Assembly (NCBI RefSeq): GCF_007896845.1
Contig: NZ_VOHS01000006.1
Coordinates: 229,334 to 293,333 of the forward strand
DNA: 64,000 nt
Reading direction: 5' to 3'
From: Chitinophaga pinensis
Lineage (GTDB): Bacteria; Bacteroidota; Bacteroidia; Chitinophagales; Chitinophagaceae
The notes under the pieces are model-generated. The model was given only the letters and a program-made list of their open reading frames with translations, was not told the origin of the DNA and did no database searches. Below, piece by piece: positions 28,377 to 35,953 of this stretch (position 1 is the first letter of the stretch; every line of letters begins with the position of its first letter). The position numbers and the translations under genes are program-made.

Positions 28377-29093
28377 TTACAGGCTCAGTACGTCTTTCAT
28401 ACCGAATACACCGTGTTTTCCCAGTATCCATTCCGCAGCCACAACAGCGCCGGAGGCAAAACCTTCACGGGAATGAGCGGTATGTGTGATACTGATATCG
28501 TCTATGGTGGACGTATAGGTAATGCTGTGTGTACCTGGAGCCGGGTCGATACGTTTAGAGACGATAGACAGTTGTTCAGGCTGTGCCTCTTCTGTATTTA
28601 CCCATTCTTTTTTGCGATGTACCTTGTCCATTACCTGTTCAGCCAGTGTGATAGCGGTACCGCTTGGTGCATCTCTTTTCTGTGTGTGATGGATCTCTTC
28701 CATTTTCACACCGTATTGAGGTTGGTTAGCCATCAGTTCTGCGAGGCGTTTGTTGATCTCAAAGAAGATATTCACACCTACGCTGAAATTGCTGGCATAT
28801 AGGAATGCCTGATGTTGTTCCAGACATAAAGATTTAACTGTTGCGAGATGTTCCAGCCAGCCGGTACTGCCACAAACGACAGGTACATTAGCGGCAAAAC
28901 ATTTCAGGATATTGCTATAGGCAGTTTCCGGACCGGTAAATTCGATGGCCACATCTGCCTTGCTCAGTTCTTCCTTTTCGAGCAGGTGCAGATTACTCAG
29001 GTCAATACGATGAACAATTTCATGTCCTTTGGCAACGGCGATTGCCTCAATTGCCTTTCCCATTTTTCCGTAACCGATAAGCGCTATTTTCAT
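28377..29093 (-). CDS. dapB: 4-hydroxy-tetrahydrodipicolinate reductase
   Basis: 238-residue NAD(P)H-dependent enzyme of the diaminopimelate/lysine pathway. The N-terminal Rossmann motif is 'MKIALIGYGKMGKAIEAIA'. Also visible are 'AIEFTGPETA' (~50-59), 'VVCGSTGW' (~72-79), 'SNFSVGVNIF' (~102-111) and the catalytic region 'EEIHHTQKRDAPSGTAITLA' (~132-151) with the His pair and Lys. It is the last gene of parA-parB-DUF5683-dapB, 28 bp after the DUF5683 gene. The product feeds peptidoglycan and lysine synthesis. Confidence 0.96.
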   Translation of the reverse strand: MKIALIGYGKMGKAIEAIAVAKGHEIVHRIDLSNLHLLEKEELSKADVAIEFTGPETAYSNILKCFAANVPVVCGSTGWLEHLATVKSLCLEQHQAFLYASNFSVGVNIFFEINKRLAELMANQPQYGVKMEEIHHTQKRDAPSGTAITLAEQVMDKVHRKKEWVNTEEAQPEQLSIVSKRIDPAPGTHSITYTSTIDDISITHTAHSREGFASGAVVAAEWILGKHGVFGMKDVLSL

Positions 29094-29121
29094 GATATTC
29101 TATTAGTCGAAGGGGAGATGA

Positions 29122-29820
29122 TCATCTTGCGCCAAGGGCTAAACCCCGGCTGTAAGTTTTTTTCTTGCCGATATTCACACGCAGACTGAGTCCCAGTGCC
29201 TGGTTGTTGATAACAGTGGGAACGATCTTCATACTGAGGTCATCTGACATATTGAAGTCTCTCAGATGGGCGAATACGGTGGCATCTATGATATTGAGGC
29301 CGTAGGCCAGTACGAATACGAGTACGGAGTAATCGACGTATTCCCGGTAAGCGTCCCTCAGTGATTTGAGGGAATTGGGATTACGGTACAGATTCTCAAA
29401 CTGGTCTTTGGTATCGTCATTGCCGTCCATACGGATGCGGTAAGCATCGCGGTAGGTACGGTATTTATCCATGTTGAAAATGAAGGTACCGGTAGTGATA
29501 CCTAATGCAGCATATACCAGCGGCAGTTTCCAGTACTGGCGGTTGTAGATCTGTCCCAGACCTGGCAATACAGCGGAGTAAAAGGCTGCTTTTCGCGGAT
29601 TGTGCGGACTGCGTACCGGTGCTGGTGGAACTGAGTCTCTTTTAACGTACAGTTCAGTTGAATCCACACGGCTATCGGGTTGTTGTTTACGCAGGTATGC
29701 GGCTTTCAGACTGTCCTGAGCGAACAGGGAAATGGGCATACAGATAATAACAACCGGAATTACCAGTAAACAGATGCGTGATAAATGAAAGGAGAAAATA
29801 TTCCCGGACGTTCTAGCCAC
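29122..29820 (-). CDS. DUF5683 domain-containing membrane protein
   Basis: 232-residue protein with an N-terminal hydrophobic signal or anchor (~14-33, 'LLVIPVVIICMPISLFA'). After a Pro/Arg-rich linker comes 'RKAAFYSAVLPGLGQIYNRQ' (~77-96), the conserved DUF5683 block with a membrane-inserting helix. A further hydrophobic segment is 'VDYSVLVFVLAYGLNIIDAT' (~165-184). The family is typical of Bacteroidota, where I recall it next to parB. Its gene start overlaps the parB stop by 8 bp, suggesting translational coupling. Function unknown; the neighbourhood hints at a link between the envelope and chromosome partitioning. Confidence 0.85.
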   Translation of the reverse strand: MARTSGNIFSFHLSRICLLVIPVVIICMPISLFAQDSLKAAYLRKQQPDSRVDSTELYVKRDSVPPAPVRSPHNPRKAAFYSAVLPGLGQIYNRQYWKLPLVYAALGITTGTFIFNMDKYRTYRDAYRIRMDGNDDTKDQFENLYRNPNSLKSLRDAYREYVDYSVLVFVLAYGLNIIDATVFAHLRDFNMSDDLSMKIVPTVINNQALGLSLRVNIGKKKTYSRGLALGAR

Positions 29821-30748
29821 CGTATAAGTCTATTTTTTCTAAGATGCTGTCGAGTTCTTCGTCGGAGTAGAACTCGATGGTCACGCTGCCTTTTCCATTC
29901 TTACTTCTGTCCAGCTTCACTTTTGTTGCAAAATGGGTCGCGAGATTGTCTTCTATTTTCTGATAAGCAGGCGGTAAAGTGATTTTGCCGGCAGCCTTTT
30001 TAATATTGTTTTTGTCCAGACTGGCAGCTTTACGTACCAGTTCTTCTGTCTGGCGTACAGACAGTCCGTCCCGCATGATCTCATTGAAAACGAAGAGTTG
30101 TTTTTCTACATTTTCCACAGCGATCAGCGCTCTGGCGTGACCCATACTGATCTGGCCATTGCGTACGGCAACCTGAATATCAGGTGGCAGTTTCAGCAGG
30201 CGTATATAGTTGGTAACGGTACTTCTTTCTTTTCCCATACGGTCAGCTACCTGTTCCTGGGTGAGTACACACTCTTCCATGAGACGTTTGTAGCTAAGGC
30301 CGATTTCTATCGCGTTCAGATTTTCGCGCTGTAAGTTTTCCAGCAGGGCCAGTTCCAGCAGTTCCTGATCATTTGCCTGACGGATATATGCCGGGATGTC
30401 TTTCAGACCCGCCATTTTGCTCGCACGCAAACGTCTTTCACCTGCTATCAGCTGATACTTCTTAGGCCCGATCCGGGACACGGTAATAGGTTGTATTACA
30501 TCGTGCAGCGAGATGGACATACTTAACTCCTGTAAAGCTTTCTCATCGAAATCCCTACGCGGCTGTTTCGGATTGATCTCTACCTGATCGAGCGGGATGC
30601 GCTCCATACCGGTAGCCTGTGCCACGACCTGTTCGCCCAGTGCACTGGTGGTCTGTTTCAGGTCAGTATCAATGTTTTGCAGCAGCGAGCGGATACCTTT
30701 ACCCAACGCCTCTTTCTTATTAGGATTGCCCTTACTCTGATTGCTCAT
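29813..30748 (-). CDS. parB: Chromosome partitioning protein ParB
   Basis: 311-residue ParB/Spo0J protein, the CTP-dependent clamp that loads at parS sites. The N-terminal region carries 'EKALQELSMSISLHDVIQPI' and the CTP-binding patch 'LIAGERRLRASKMAG' (~120-134), with 'ENLQRENLNAIE' (~153-164) after it. The helix-turn-helix is 'LTQEQVADRMGKERSTVTNY' (~177-196). The C-terminal ~50 residues would dimerise. It overlaps parA by 17 bp and DUF5683 by 8 bp. No parS palindrome was noticed in the window. Confidence 0.95.
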   Translation of the reverse strand: MSNQSKGNPNKKEALGKGIRSLLQNIDTDLKQTTSALGEQVVAQATGMERIPLDQVEINPKQPRRDFDEKALQELSMSISLHDVIQPITVSRIGPKKYQLIAGERRLRASKMAGLKDIPAYIRQANDQELLELALLENLQRENLNAIEIGLSYKRLMEECVLTQEQVADRMGKERSTVTNYIRLLKLPPDIQVAVRNGQISMGHARALIAVENVEKQLFVFNEIMRDGLSVRQTEELVRKAASLDKNNIKKAAGKITLPPAYQKIEDNLATHFATKVKLDRSKNGKGSVTIEFYSDEELDSILEKIDLYGG

Positions 30749-31553
30749 TGTTAATTGCTAAGATTTTATCTTCCAGGTTAATACGTGTAAAGTTATTCTT
30801 TTGCAGAATTTCCTTTGCCAGGTTGAGATAGTTGATCGCACCGGTACTGGCCGCATCATACATGATAACGGATTTACCAAAGCTTGGTGCTTCACCCAGT
30901 TTGGTATTACGGTGAATGATCGTGTTGAATACGCTTTCTTCGAAGTGTTGTTTTACTTCGTCTACTACCTGATTGCTGAGACGCAGACGGCCATCGTACA
31001 TGGTCATCAGGATGCCCTCAATAGCCAGATTGGTATTCAGACGGCTCTGGACGATCTTAATGGTATTTAACAACTTACCCAGACCTTCCAGTGCGAAGAA
31101 CTCACACTGTACGGGGATGATCACGGAGTCAGACGCCACGAGTGCGTTTACAGTGATCAGACCCAGAGAAGGGGAGCAGTCTACTATTACGAAATCATAG
31201 TCCTCTTTTACAGCATCGATCACCTGCTTCATCACCTGTTCCCTGTTCGGGTGGTTGATAAGCTCCAGTTCTGCACCTACCAGATCAATATGGGAAGGCA
31301 GCACTTTCAGGTTCGGTGTATCCGATTCCAGGATCACATCTTTGGCCTGCCCGTCATTCACCATACAGTCATATAAACTCTGCTGTATATTACGCAGGTC
31401 AAAACCTAAACCGGTGGTACTGTTAGCCTGCGGATCCGCATCTACCAGCAATGTTTTATACTCCAGTACAGCCAGGCTGCTTGCCAGGTTGATAGCACTG
31501 GTAGTTTTTCCTACCCCACCTTTCTGATTAGCGATTGCAATTACTCTTGCCAT
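30732..31553 (-). CDS. parA: Chromosome partitioning ATPase ParA (Soj)
   Basis: 273-residue deviant-Walker ATPase that drives ParB-parS complexes. The deviant Walker A 'NQKGGVGKTTSAINLAS' (~8-24) includes the signature Lys, Walker A' is 'LLVDADPQANSTTGLG' (~38-53), and Walker B lies in 'YDFVIVDCSPSLGLIT' (~119-134). The length is typical of chromosomal Soj without an N-terminal DNA-binding domain. First gene of the parA-parB-DUF5683-dapB operon. Confidence 0.96.
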   Translation of the reverse strand: MARVIAIANQKGGVGKTTSAINLASSLAVLEYKTLLVDADPQANSTTGLGFDLRNIQQSLYDCMVNDGQAKDVILESDTPNLKVLPSHIDLVGAELELINHPNREQVMKQVIDAVKEDYDFVIVDCSPSLGLITVNALVASDSVIIPVQCEFFALEGLGKLLNTIKIVQSRLNTNLAIEGILMTMYDGRLRLSNQVVDEVKQHFEESVFNTIIHRNTKLGEAPSFGKSVIMYDAASTGAINYLNLAKEILQKNNFTRINLEDKILAINNEQSE

Positions 31554-31652
31554 TGTTGATTAGGTATTTCTTAGGTTTTCTATAGGACAATAAATAGGCA
31601 TGGCTGAGGATGTCCCGAAGACCCGTTCACCATGTGAAAGAATATGCTTTTG

Positions 31653-32333
31653 CTAAAGATCAATGCTACTTCCTATTGCCGGCAGTAACAGTTCCAGGCC
31701 TGCGGCCGCAAATTGTTGCTGCGTTTTCTCCTTATTTATCTTGATGTACCCAAAGGTGTCATAATGAACCCCGATAATACGTTTGCACTCAACAAACCCT
31801 GCCGCCACAATTGCATCGTCAGCTCCCATTGTGAAATTATCGCCTATTGGTAAAACTGCAAAATCCAGTTTAGCAAACTTTGGTATGAGTTGCATATCTA
31901 AAGTCAGCGCCGTATCTCCTGCAAAATAAAAATTTCCTTCGTCAGTTGTAAATACGAATCCCATCGGATTACCTCCATAAGAACCATCCGGCATACCACT
32001 GGAGTGATGGGCAACCACACATTTCACTGTTCCAAAGTCAAACTGCCACTTGCCACCGGTGTTCATCGGATGTACCCGCTCAAGACCCTGTCTGCCTGCC
32101 CAGCTTGTCAGTTCAAACGCACCAACAACAGTTGCATTTGTACGTTTTGCCAACACTACCAGATCAGCTACATGATCGTCATGCCCATGAGAGCAAAAGA
32201 TGTAATCTGCTTCTATCTTATTGATATCCACTGTTTTTGCCAACTCGTTATGTGTAATGAACGGGTCAAAAACAATCTTCTTTCCTTTAATCTCTATCCC
32301 GAAACTCGAATGGCCGTAATAGGTAAACTTCAT
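31653..32333 (-). CDS. UPF0173 family metal-dependent hydrolase
   Basis: 226-residue metallo-beta-lactamase-fold hydrolase. The metal-binding motif 'FCSHGHDDHVADL' (~47-59) gives HxHxDH, and further ligands are in 'CVVAHHSSGMP' (~110-120), 'YFAGDTALTLDMQL' (~137-150) and 'IGVHYDTFGYI' (~196-206). Members are widely conserved and usually annotated only as metal-dependent hydrolases; the substrate is unknown. Divergent from the metallophosphoesterase gene at 32627; a TACTTTTG element lies at 32380-32387. Confidence 0.88.
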   Translation of the reverse strand: MKFTYYGHSSFGIEIKGKKIVFDPFITHNELAKTVDINKIEADYIFCSHGHDDHVADLVVLAKRTNATVVGAFELTSWAGRQGLERVHPMNTGGKWQFDFGTVKCVVAHHSSGMPDGSYGGNPMGFVFTTDEGNFYFAGDTALTLDMQLIPKFAKLDFAVLPIGDNFTMGADDAIVAAGFVECKRIIGVHYDTFGYIKINKEKTQQQFAAAGLELLLPAIGSSIDL

Positions 32334-32379
32334 CCTGCAGGTATCTATATGAACAATAGTATATAACTAACCAAGTGTA

Positions 32380-32387
32380 CAAAAGTA
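32380..32387 (-). promoter_or_regulatory. Bacteroidota -7 promoter element (TACTTTTG)
   Basis: TACTTTTG on the minus strand, 46 bp upstream of the UPF0173 hydrolase start. Confidence 0.4.
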
Positions 32388-32560
32388 CAACGAATAGCCT
32401 ATAATAAGGTCTAAGCCGCTATTTATTTATTCACAGCACTTATATAAATAACTTGTTAATTACTTAAAAATGAAACACTTAATAAAATTTGTTAAAGTAA
32501 ATCCAAATTCTGCGTTTCCGTACAATATCCATAATGCCCATACGTCATAACAGGATACTG

Positions 32561-32608
32561 CCTTCGGTACCAAAAAAAATGTAAGCTGTACCGAAGGGAT
32601 TATTTTTG
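32561..32608 (+). promoter_or_regulatory. Inverted repeat overlapping a promoter
   Basis: A perfect 10-bp inverted repeat (32561-32570 and 32588-32597, 17-nt spacing) ends just before TATTTTTG at 32601-32608, a TAnnTTTG -7 element that lies 18 bp before the metallophosphoesterase ATG. The repeat covers the expected -33 position. It is in a divergent region, so a terminator is unlikely and an operator is possible. Confidence 0.4.
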
Positions 32609-32626
32609 CAAGGACAAATCAATCAT

Positions 32627-33889
32627 ATGCGCACCGGATGGAATTCGATAGTACTGATATTCATACTTTTATTACTGGATCTTTATGTTTTCATGGCCAT
32701 CAGGGCCATTTTTAAGAGCTCTGCCAAAAGCGTCCGCAATATTGCATTTGGTGCCTACTGGACGATTTCCGCACTGGTTATCATTACAATCGCTCTTTTA
32801 CCTTACCTGAACTGGCAGGACTGGCCGGCCAATACCCGGTCCTATATCCTGACCGTCCTCTTCGGGATCGTTTTTGCCAAAGTACTGGCAGCCGTATTTA
32901 TGCTGCTGGACGATCTGCGTCGTGGTATTCAATGGATTGTCAGTTATTTTACCAAAAGATCCGAGCGTGCAACTTCCCTGCCGGGTGGTATCTCCCGTTC
33001 CCGCTTCTTTTCTCAGGCAGCCCTGCTGCTGGGCGGAGGTATGTTTGCTACCCTGATCTACGGACTCTCCAACAAATACAATTACCGGGTACATAAACTG
33101 AAACTTTCGTTTAAAAATCTGCCCCCCGCTTTCAAAGGGCTCCGGATTGTACAAATATCTGATATCCATTCTGGTAGTCTGACCGACAAGGAAGCCGTGA
33201 TCAAAGGGGTGGAGATGATCAATGCCCAGAAAGGGGACATCATACTCTTTACCGGTGATCTGGTAAATGACCGTGCCTCCGAGATGGATAGCCTCATGGA
33301 AGTATTCAGTCAGGTGAAAGCTCCTATGGGTGTTTATTCTACGCTGGGTAACCATGACTATGGAGATTATTACGCGTGGCCGGATAAAGATGCCAATGGT
33401 TACAGCGTATTACGTACTCAGAATCTGGAAAGACTGAAACAGGTGCATGGTGAATTGGGCTGGCGGCTGCTGATGAATGAACATGTGACTTTGGAGCGTG
33501 GCGGACAGGAAATTGCTTTACTGGGGATTGAGAACTGGAGTGCTATGAGCCGTTTTCCGAAATACGGCGACATGAAAAAAGCATATGCCGGCGCTTCACA
33601 TCTGCCCTTTAAAATATTGATGTCACACGATCCGACCCATTGGGATGCACAGGTCAGGACAGAATACCCTGATATTGACCTGATGCTGGCGGGTCATACC
33701 CATGGTATGCAGTTCGGTGTGGAAATACCCGGTTTTAAATGGAGCCCCGCCCGTTTTATCTATAAGGAATGGGCTGGTCTGTATACAGAAGGTAATCAGC
33801 GCCTGTATGTCAACAGAGGTTTTGGATTCCTTGGTTACCCCGGCCGCGTGGGTATCCTCCCGGAGATCACTGTTATCGAATTGGCTTAA
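32627..33889 (+). CDS. Membrane-bound metallophosphoesterase (YaeI-like)
   Basis: 420-residue protein. The N-terminal ~145 residues contain four hydrophobic segments (for example 'SIVLIFILLLLDLYVF' and 'SFGIVFAKVLAAVF'-like stretches). A calcineurin-like phosphoesterase domain follows (~180-400). Metal motifs are 'IVQISDIHSGSL' (~179-190), 'LFTGDLVNDRAS' (~212-223), 'STLGNHDYGDYY' (~242-253), 'ILMSHDPTHW' (~331-340) and 'LMLAGHTHGMQFG' (~353-365). The frame is open from a TTG at 32606, but the ATG at 32627 sits better behind the promoter. The homologue YaeI cleaves UDP-2,3-diacylglucosamine in Gram-negatives; the same role here is unproven. Confidence 0.9.
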   Translation: MRTGWNSIVLIFILLLLDLYVFMAIRAIFKSSAKSVRNIAFGAYWTISALVIITIALLPYLNWQDWPANTRSYILTVLFGIVFAKVLAAVFMLLDDLRRGIQWIVSYFTKRSERATSLPGGISRSRFFSQAALLLGGGMFATLIYGLSNKYNYRVHKLKLSFKNLPPAFKGLRIVQISDIHSGSLTDKEAVIKGVEMINAQKGDIILFTGDLVNDRASEMDSLMEVFSQVKAPMGVYSTLGNHDYGDYYAWPDKDANGYSVLRTQNLERLKQVHGELGWRLLMNEHVTLERGGQEIALLGIENWSAMSRFPKYGDMKKAYAGASHLPFKILMSHDPTHWDAQVRTEYPDIDLMLAGHTHGMQFGVEIPGFKWSPARFIYKEWAGLYTEGNQRLYVNRGFGFLGYPGRVGILPEITVIELA

Positions 33890-33892
33890 TTA

Positions 33893-33925
33893 ATTATGGT
33901 GTCCGGTCGCTCCGGACACCATAAT
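33893..33925. terminator. Hairpin after the metallophosphoesterase gene
   Basis: A perfect 14-bp stem (33893-33906 with 33912-33925) and 5-nt loop begins 3 bp after the stop codon. There is no clear T-run, so terminator activity is not certain. Confidence 0.55.
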
Positions 33926-34013
33926 CACCGACAGGTAGCCGGTTTCCATCGACTATCAGCTAGGGGCTATCGACTATTTGCGTTATCTTGCAGGCGTATA
34001 AAATGCTCCATGC

Positions 34014-34970
34014 ATGCGCTGCTGCTTTATCATCTTATTTCTGTTATGTAGTCAGGCCGCTATGTGTCAGTCCCTAGCCGAGTTGGAAAAACAACTGGAC
34101 TCCCTGTTGAGAAAACGGGAGAAAAGTGAGTTGATCGTGGGGATTGGCTATGGAAACAGTCCGGCGTACGGCAAGAAAACGACGACCTATGAGACGCCTG
34201 TCATCATGAAGCCATTTTTGTCACCCACACTTTCCTATTATCATAAATCAGGACTCTTTGCAAGCGCCAGCTCTTATTACCTTTTTGAGGCAATAGGTAA
34301 ACCATGGTTTGAATGGGACCTTTCTGTGGGGTATGATTATTCAAAAAACAAGAAATTCCTCACTGGTATTTCTTATACCCGCTATATTTTCACTGACTCT
34401 TCTGATATTCCGGTTACACCGATCAACAATGAGTTGTTCGCTTATTTCTATTATCGCGACTGGTGGTTACAGCCGGGTATCAGTCTGGATCTCGGATGGG
34501 GCAGTGCCGAAGAAACTTTCGCCGGTGGCCGTTTAAGCAGAGCGCTGTCTGGAACAGACTTTAATATCGTAGGTGCCGTACGTCACCCTTTCATTTTCCT
34601 CGATGTATTGAAGCATGATGATGCAGTGCTGCTGACGCCATCGATCGGTGTAACCGCAGGAACCGCCAATTATTACAGTAACCTCAAAGCTTTCCAATAT
34701 ATATCCCGTTCGCCTAAACTTCATTCTGAGTGGAACAGAAATCCACCGGGAGGCGACAGACCACCATCTGCCGATGCAGTCAGGAGTTTCCTGAGTTCTT
34801 CTACTAAAACAGGTTTTGAAATGAGGGCTGTTGACTTGACCCTCAATGCATCCTATGTTATCGGAAAAGTAACGATATCCCCGGCCTATACCGTTTTCAA
34901 GCCATTTCAGGGAGAGGATAAAAGCCTGATCGGGTATTTTACCGCTAGATTAGGACTGACCTTCAAATAA
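34014..34970 (+). CDS. Predicted outer-membrane beta-barrel protein, unknown family
   Basis: 318-residue exported protein I do not recognise. The signal peptide is 'MRCCFIILFLLCSQAAMCQS'. A short coiled stretch 'LAELEKQLDSLLRKREKSEL' follows, then about ten amphipathic strands with alternating aromatic residues ('TLSYYHKSGLFASASSYYLF', 'WLQPGISLDLGWGSAE'), ending with 'SLIGYFTARLGLTFK', whose last residue is not aromatic but is preceded by F. This fits an outer-membrane barrel. Single gene; function unknown. Confidence 0.75.
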   Translation: MRCCFIILFLLCSQAAMCQSLAELEKQLDSLLRKREKSELIVGIGYGNSPAYGKKTTTYETPVIMKPFLSPTLSYYHKSGLFASASSYYLFEAIGKPWFEWDLSVGYDYSKNKKFLTGISYTRYIFTDSSDIPVTPINNELFAYFYYRDWWLQPGISLDLGWGSAEETFAGGRLSRALSGTDFNIVGAVRHPFIFLDVLKHDDAVLLTPSIGVTAGTANYYSNLKAFQYISRSPKLHSEWNRNPPGGDRPPSADAVRSFLSSSTKTGFEMRAVDLTLNASYVIGKVTISPAYTVFKPFQGEDKSLIGYFTARLGLTFK

Positions 34971-35013
34971 TACCTGTACTTCTCACGTTATTAAATTTCC
35001 TATTTTATTATCC

Positions 35014-35059
35014 ACACGTTGCCACGTGTTAATAAAAATAGCACGTAATTTGCTACGTG
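35014..35059. promoter_or_regulatory. Two tandem CACGT inverted repeats
   Basis: Inverted repeat 1 is ACACGT-N4-ACGTGT (35014-35029). Inverted repeat 2 is CACGTA-N6-TACGTG (35042-35059). Their centres are 29 bp apart, close to three helical turns. They lie about 100-150 bp upstream of the barrel protein at 35162 and could be a paired operator. Confidence 0.4.
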
Positions 35060-35161
35060 TTATTTAGGGGTATGCTTTGTGAGGAACGTTATATATAATC
35101 AGATCTGGAAAAACCTTTAATAACAATACAATTTTCATCCTCTTCGAAAAAAAACAACTAT

Positions 35162-35779
35162 ATGAAAAAACTGTTTCTCGCGATCGCAGTACTCAGCGTG
35201 ACTGCCGTTTCTACTGTAAATGCTCAGACAAAATTCTTAAGATTCGGTCTTAAAGGTGGTGCAAACCTGGGTAAACTGGACGGTCAGGGTTACAAAGATG
35301 GCTTCAAGCTCGGTTATCACCTGGGTGGTTTTGCACAGGTAAATCTTTCCAAAGGATTCGGTGTACAGGGTGAGTTGATCTTCTCTTCTTCTACTGTAAA
35401 AACTACAGACAATTTCAACGAAGTAATCAATCCAGACAACCTGAATGATCCTTCCAACAACGACAAAAAAATTAAACTGAACTATCTGAGCATCCCATTG
35501 CTGGCGAACATTTCTTTGGGTAGCCCTCGTGTGAAACTGCAGGTTGGTCCTCAGTTCAGCGCATTGGTTAGCGACAAGAATGTGATCAAAGGTGCAGACG
35601 AAGCCTTCAAAGGTGGAGATGTATCCGGCGTAGCAGGTCTGTGGTTGCAACTGCCTATCATTAACATCAGTGCCCGTTATATCGTTGGTTTCACTGACGT
35701 TAAAGGTGTAAATACTGTAACAGACAGAGGTAACTGGAAAAACCAGAGCATCCAGCTGGGTGTAGGTGTGACTTTATAA
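35162..35779 (+). CDS. Outer-membrane beta-barrel (porin family) protein
   Basis: 205-residue exported protein of the eight-stranded outer membrane beta-barrel family common in Bacteroidota (PF13568-like). The signal peptide 'MKKLFLAIAVLSVTAVSTVNA' is followed by 'RFGLKGGANLGKLDGQGY' and 'GYHLGGFAQVNLSKGFGVQG', both typical of these barrels. The middle strand block 'KLNYLSIPLLANISL' and the C-terminal 'NQSIQLGVGVTL' complete the pattern. Function in the family is not defined. A pair of inverted repeats lies upstream and a terminator follows. Confidence 0.88.
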   Translation: MKKLFLAIAVLSVTAVSTVNAQTKFLRFGLKGGANLGKLDGQGYKDGFKLGYHLGGFAQVNLSKGFGVQGELIFSSSTVKTTDNFNEVINPDNLNDPSNNDKKIKLNYLSIPLLANISLGSPRVKLQVGPQFSALVSDKNVIKGADEAFKGGDVSGVAGLWLQLPIINISARYIVGFTDVKGVNTVTDRGNWKNQSIQLGVGVTL

Positions 35780-35801
35780 GATATTGGTCAGCTCATATTG
35801 C

Positions 35802-35836
35802 AAGTCACCTCGTCAAAAAGCGGGGTGACTTTTTTA
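35802..35836 (+). terminator. Terminator after the barrel protein gene
   Basis: An 11-bp stem with one G-T pair (35802-35812 with 35821-35831) is followed by a run of T. Confidence 0.83.
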
Positions 35837-35953
35837 ATTTTAGCTTTTTCTGTTCGTGGCATTAATCTTGACAATATACCTATGCTTATAAAAAAGAAAG
35901 GAAAAGGGGTCGCAGGCTGACAAATTGGCCGCTTTTCTATTTAAATTACGCAG

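Noticed and set aside
35014..35059. parS site for ParB
   Set aside because: The half-sites share only CACGT with the usual parS palindrome, the spacing is wrong, and two unequal copies occur in tandem.
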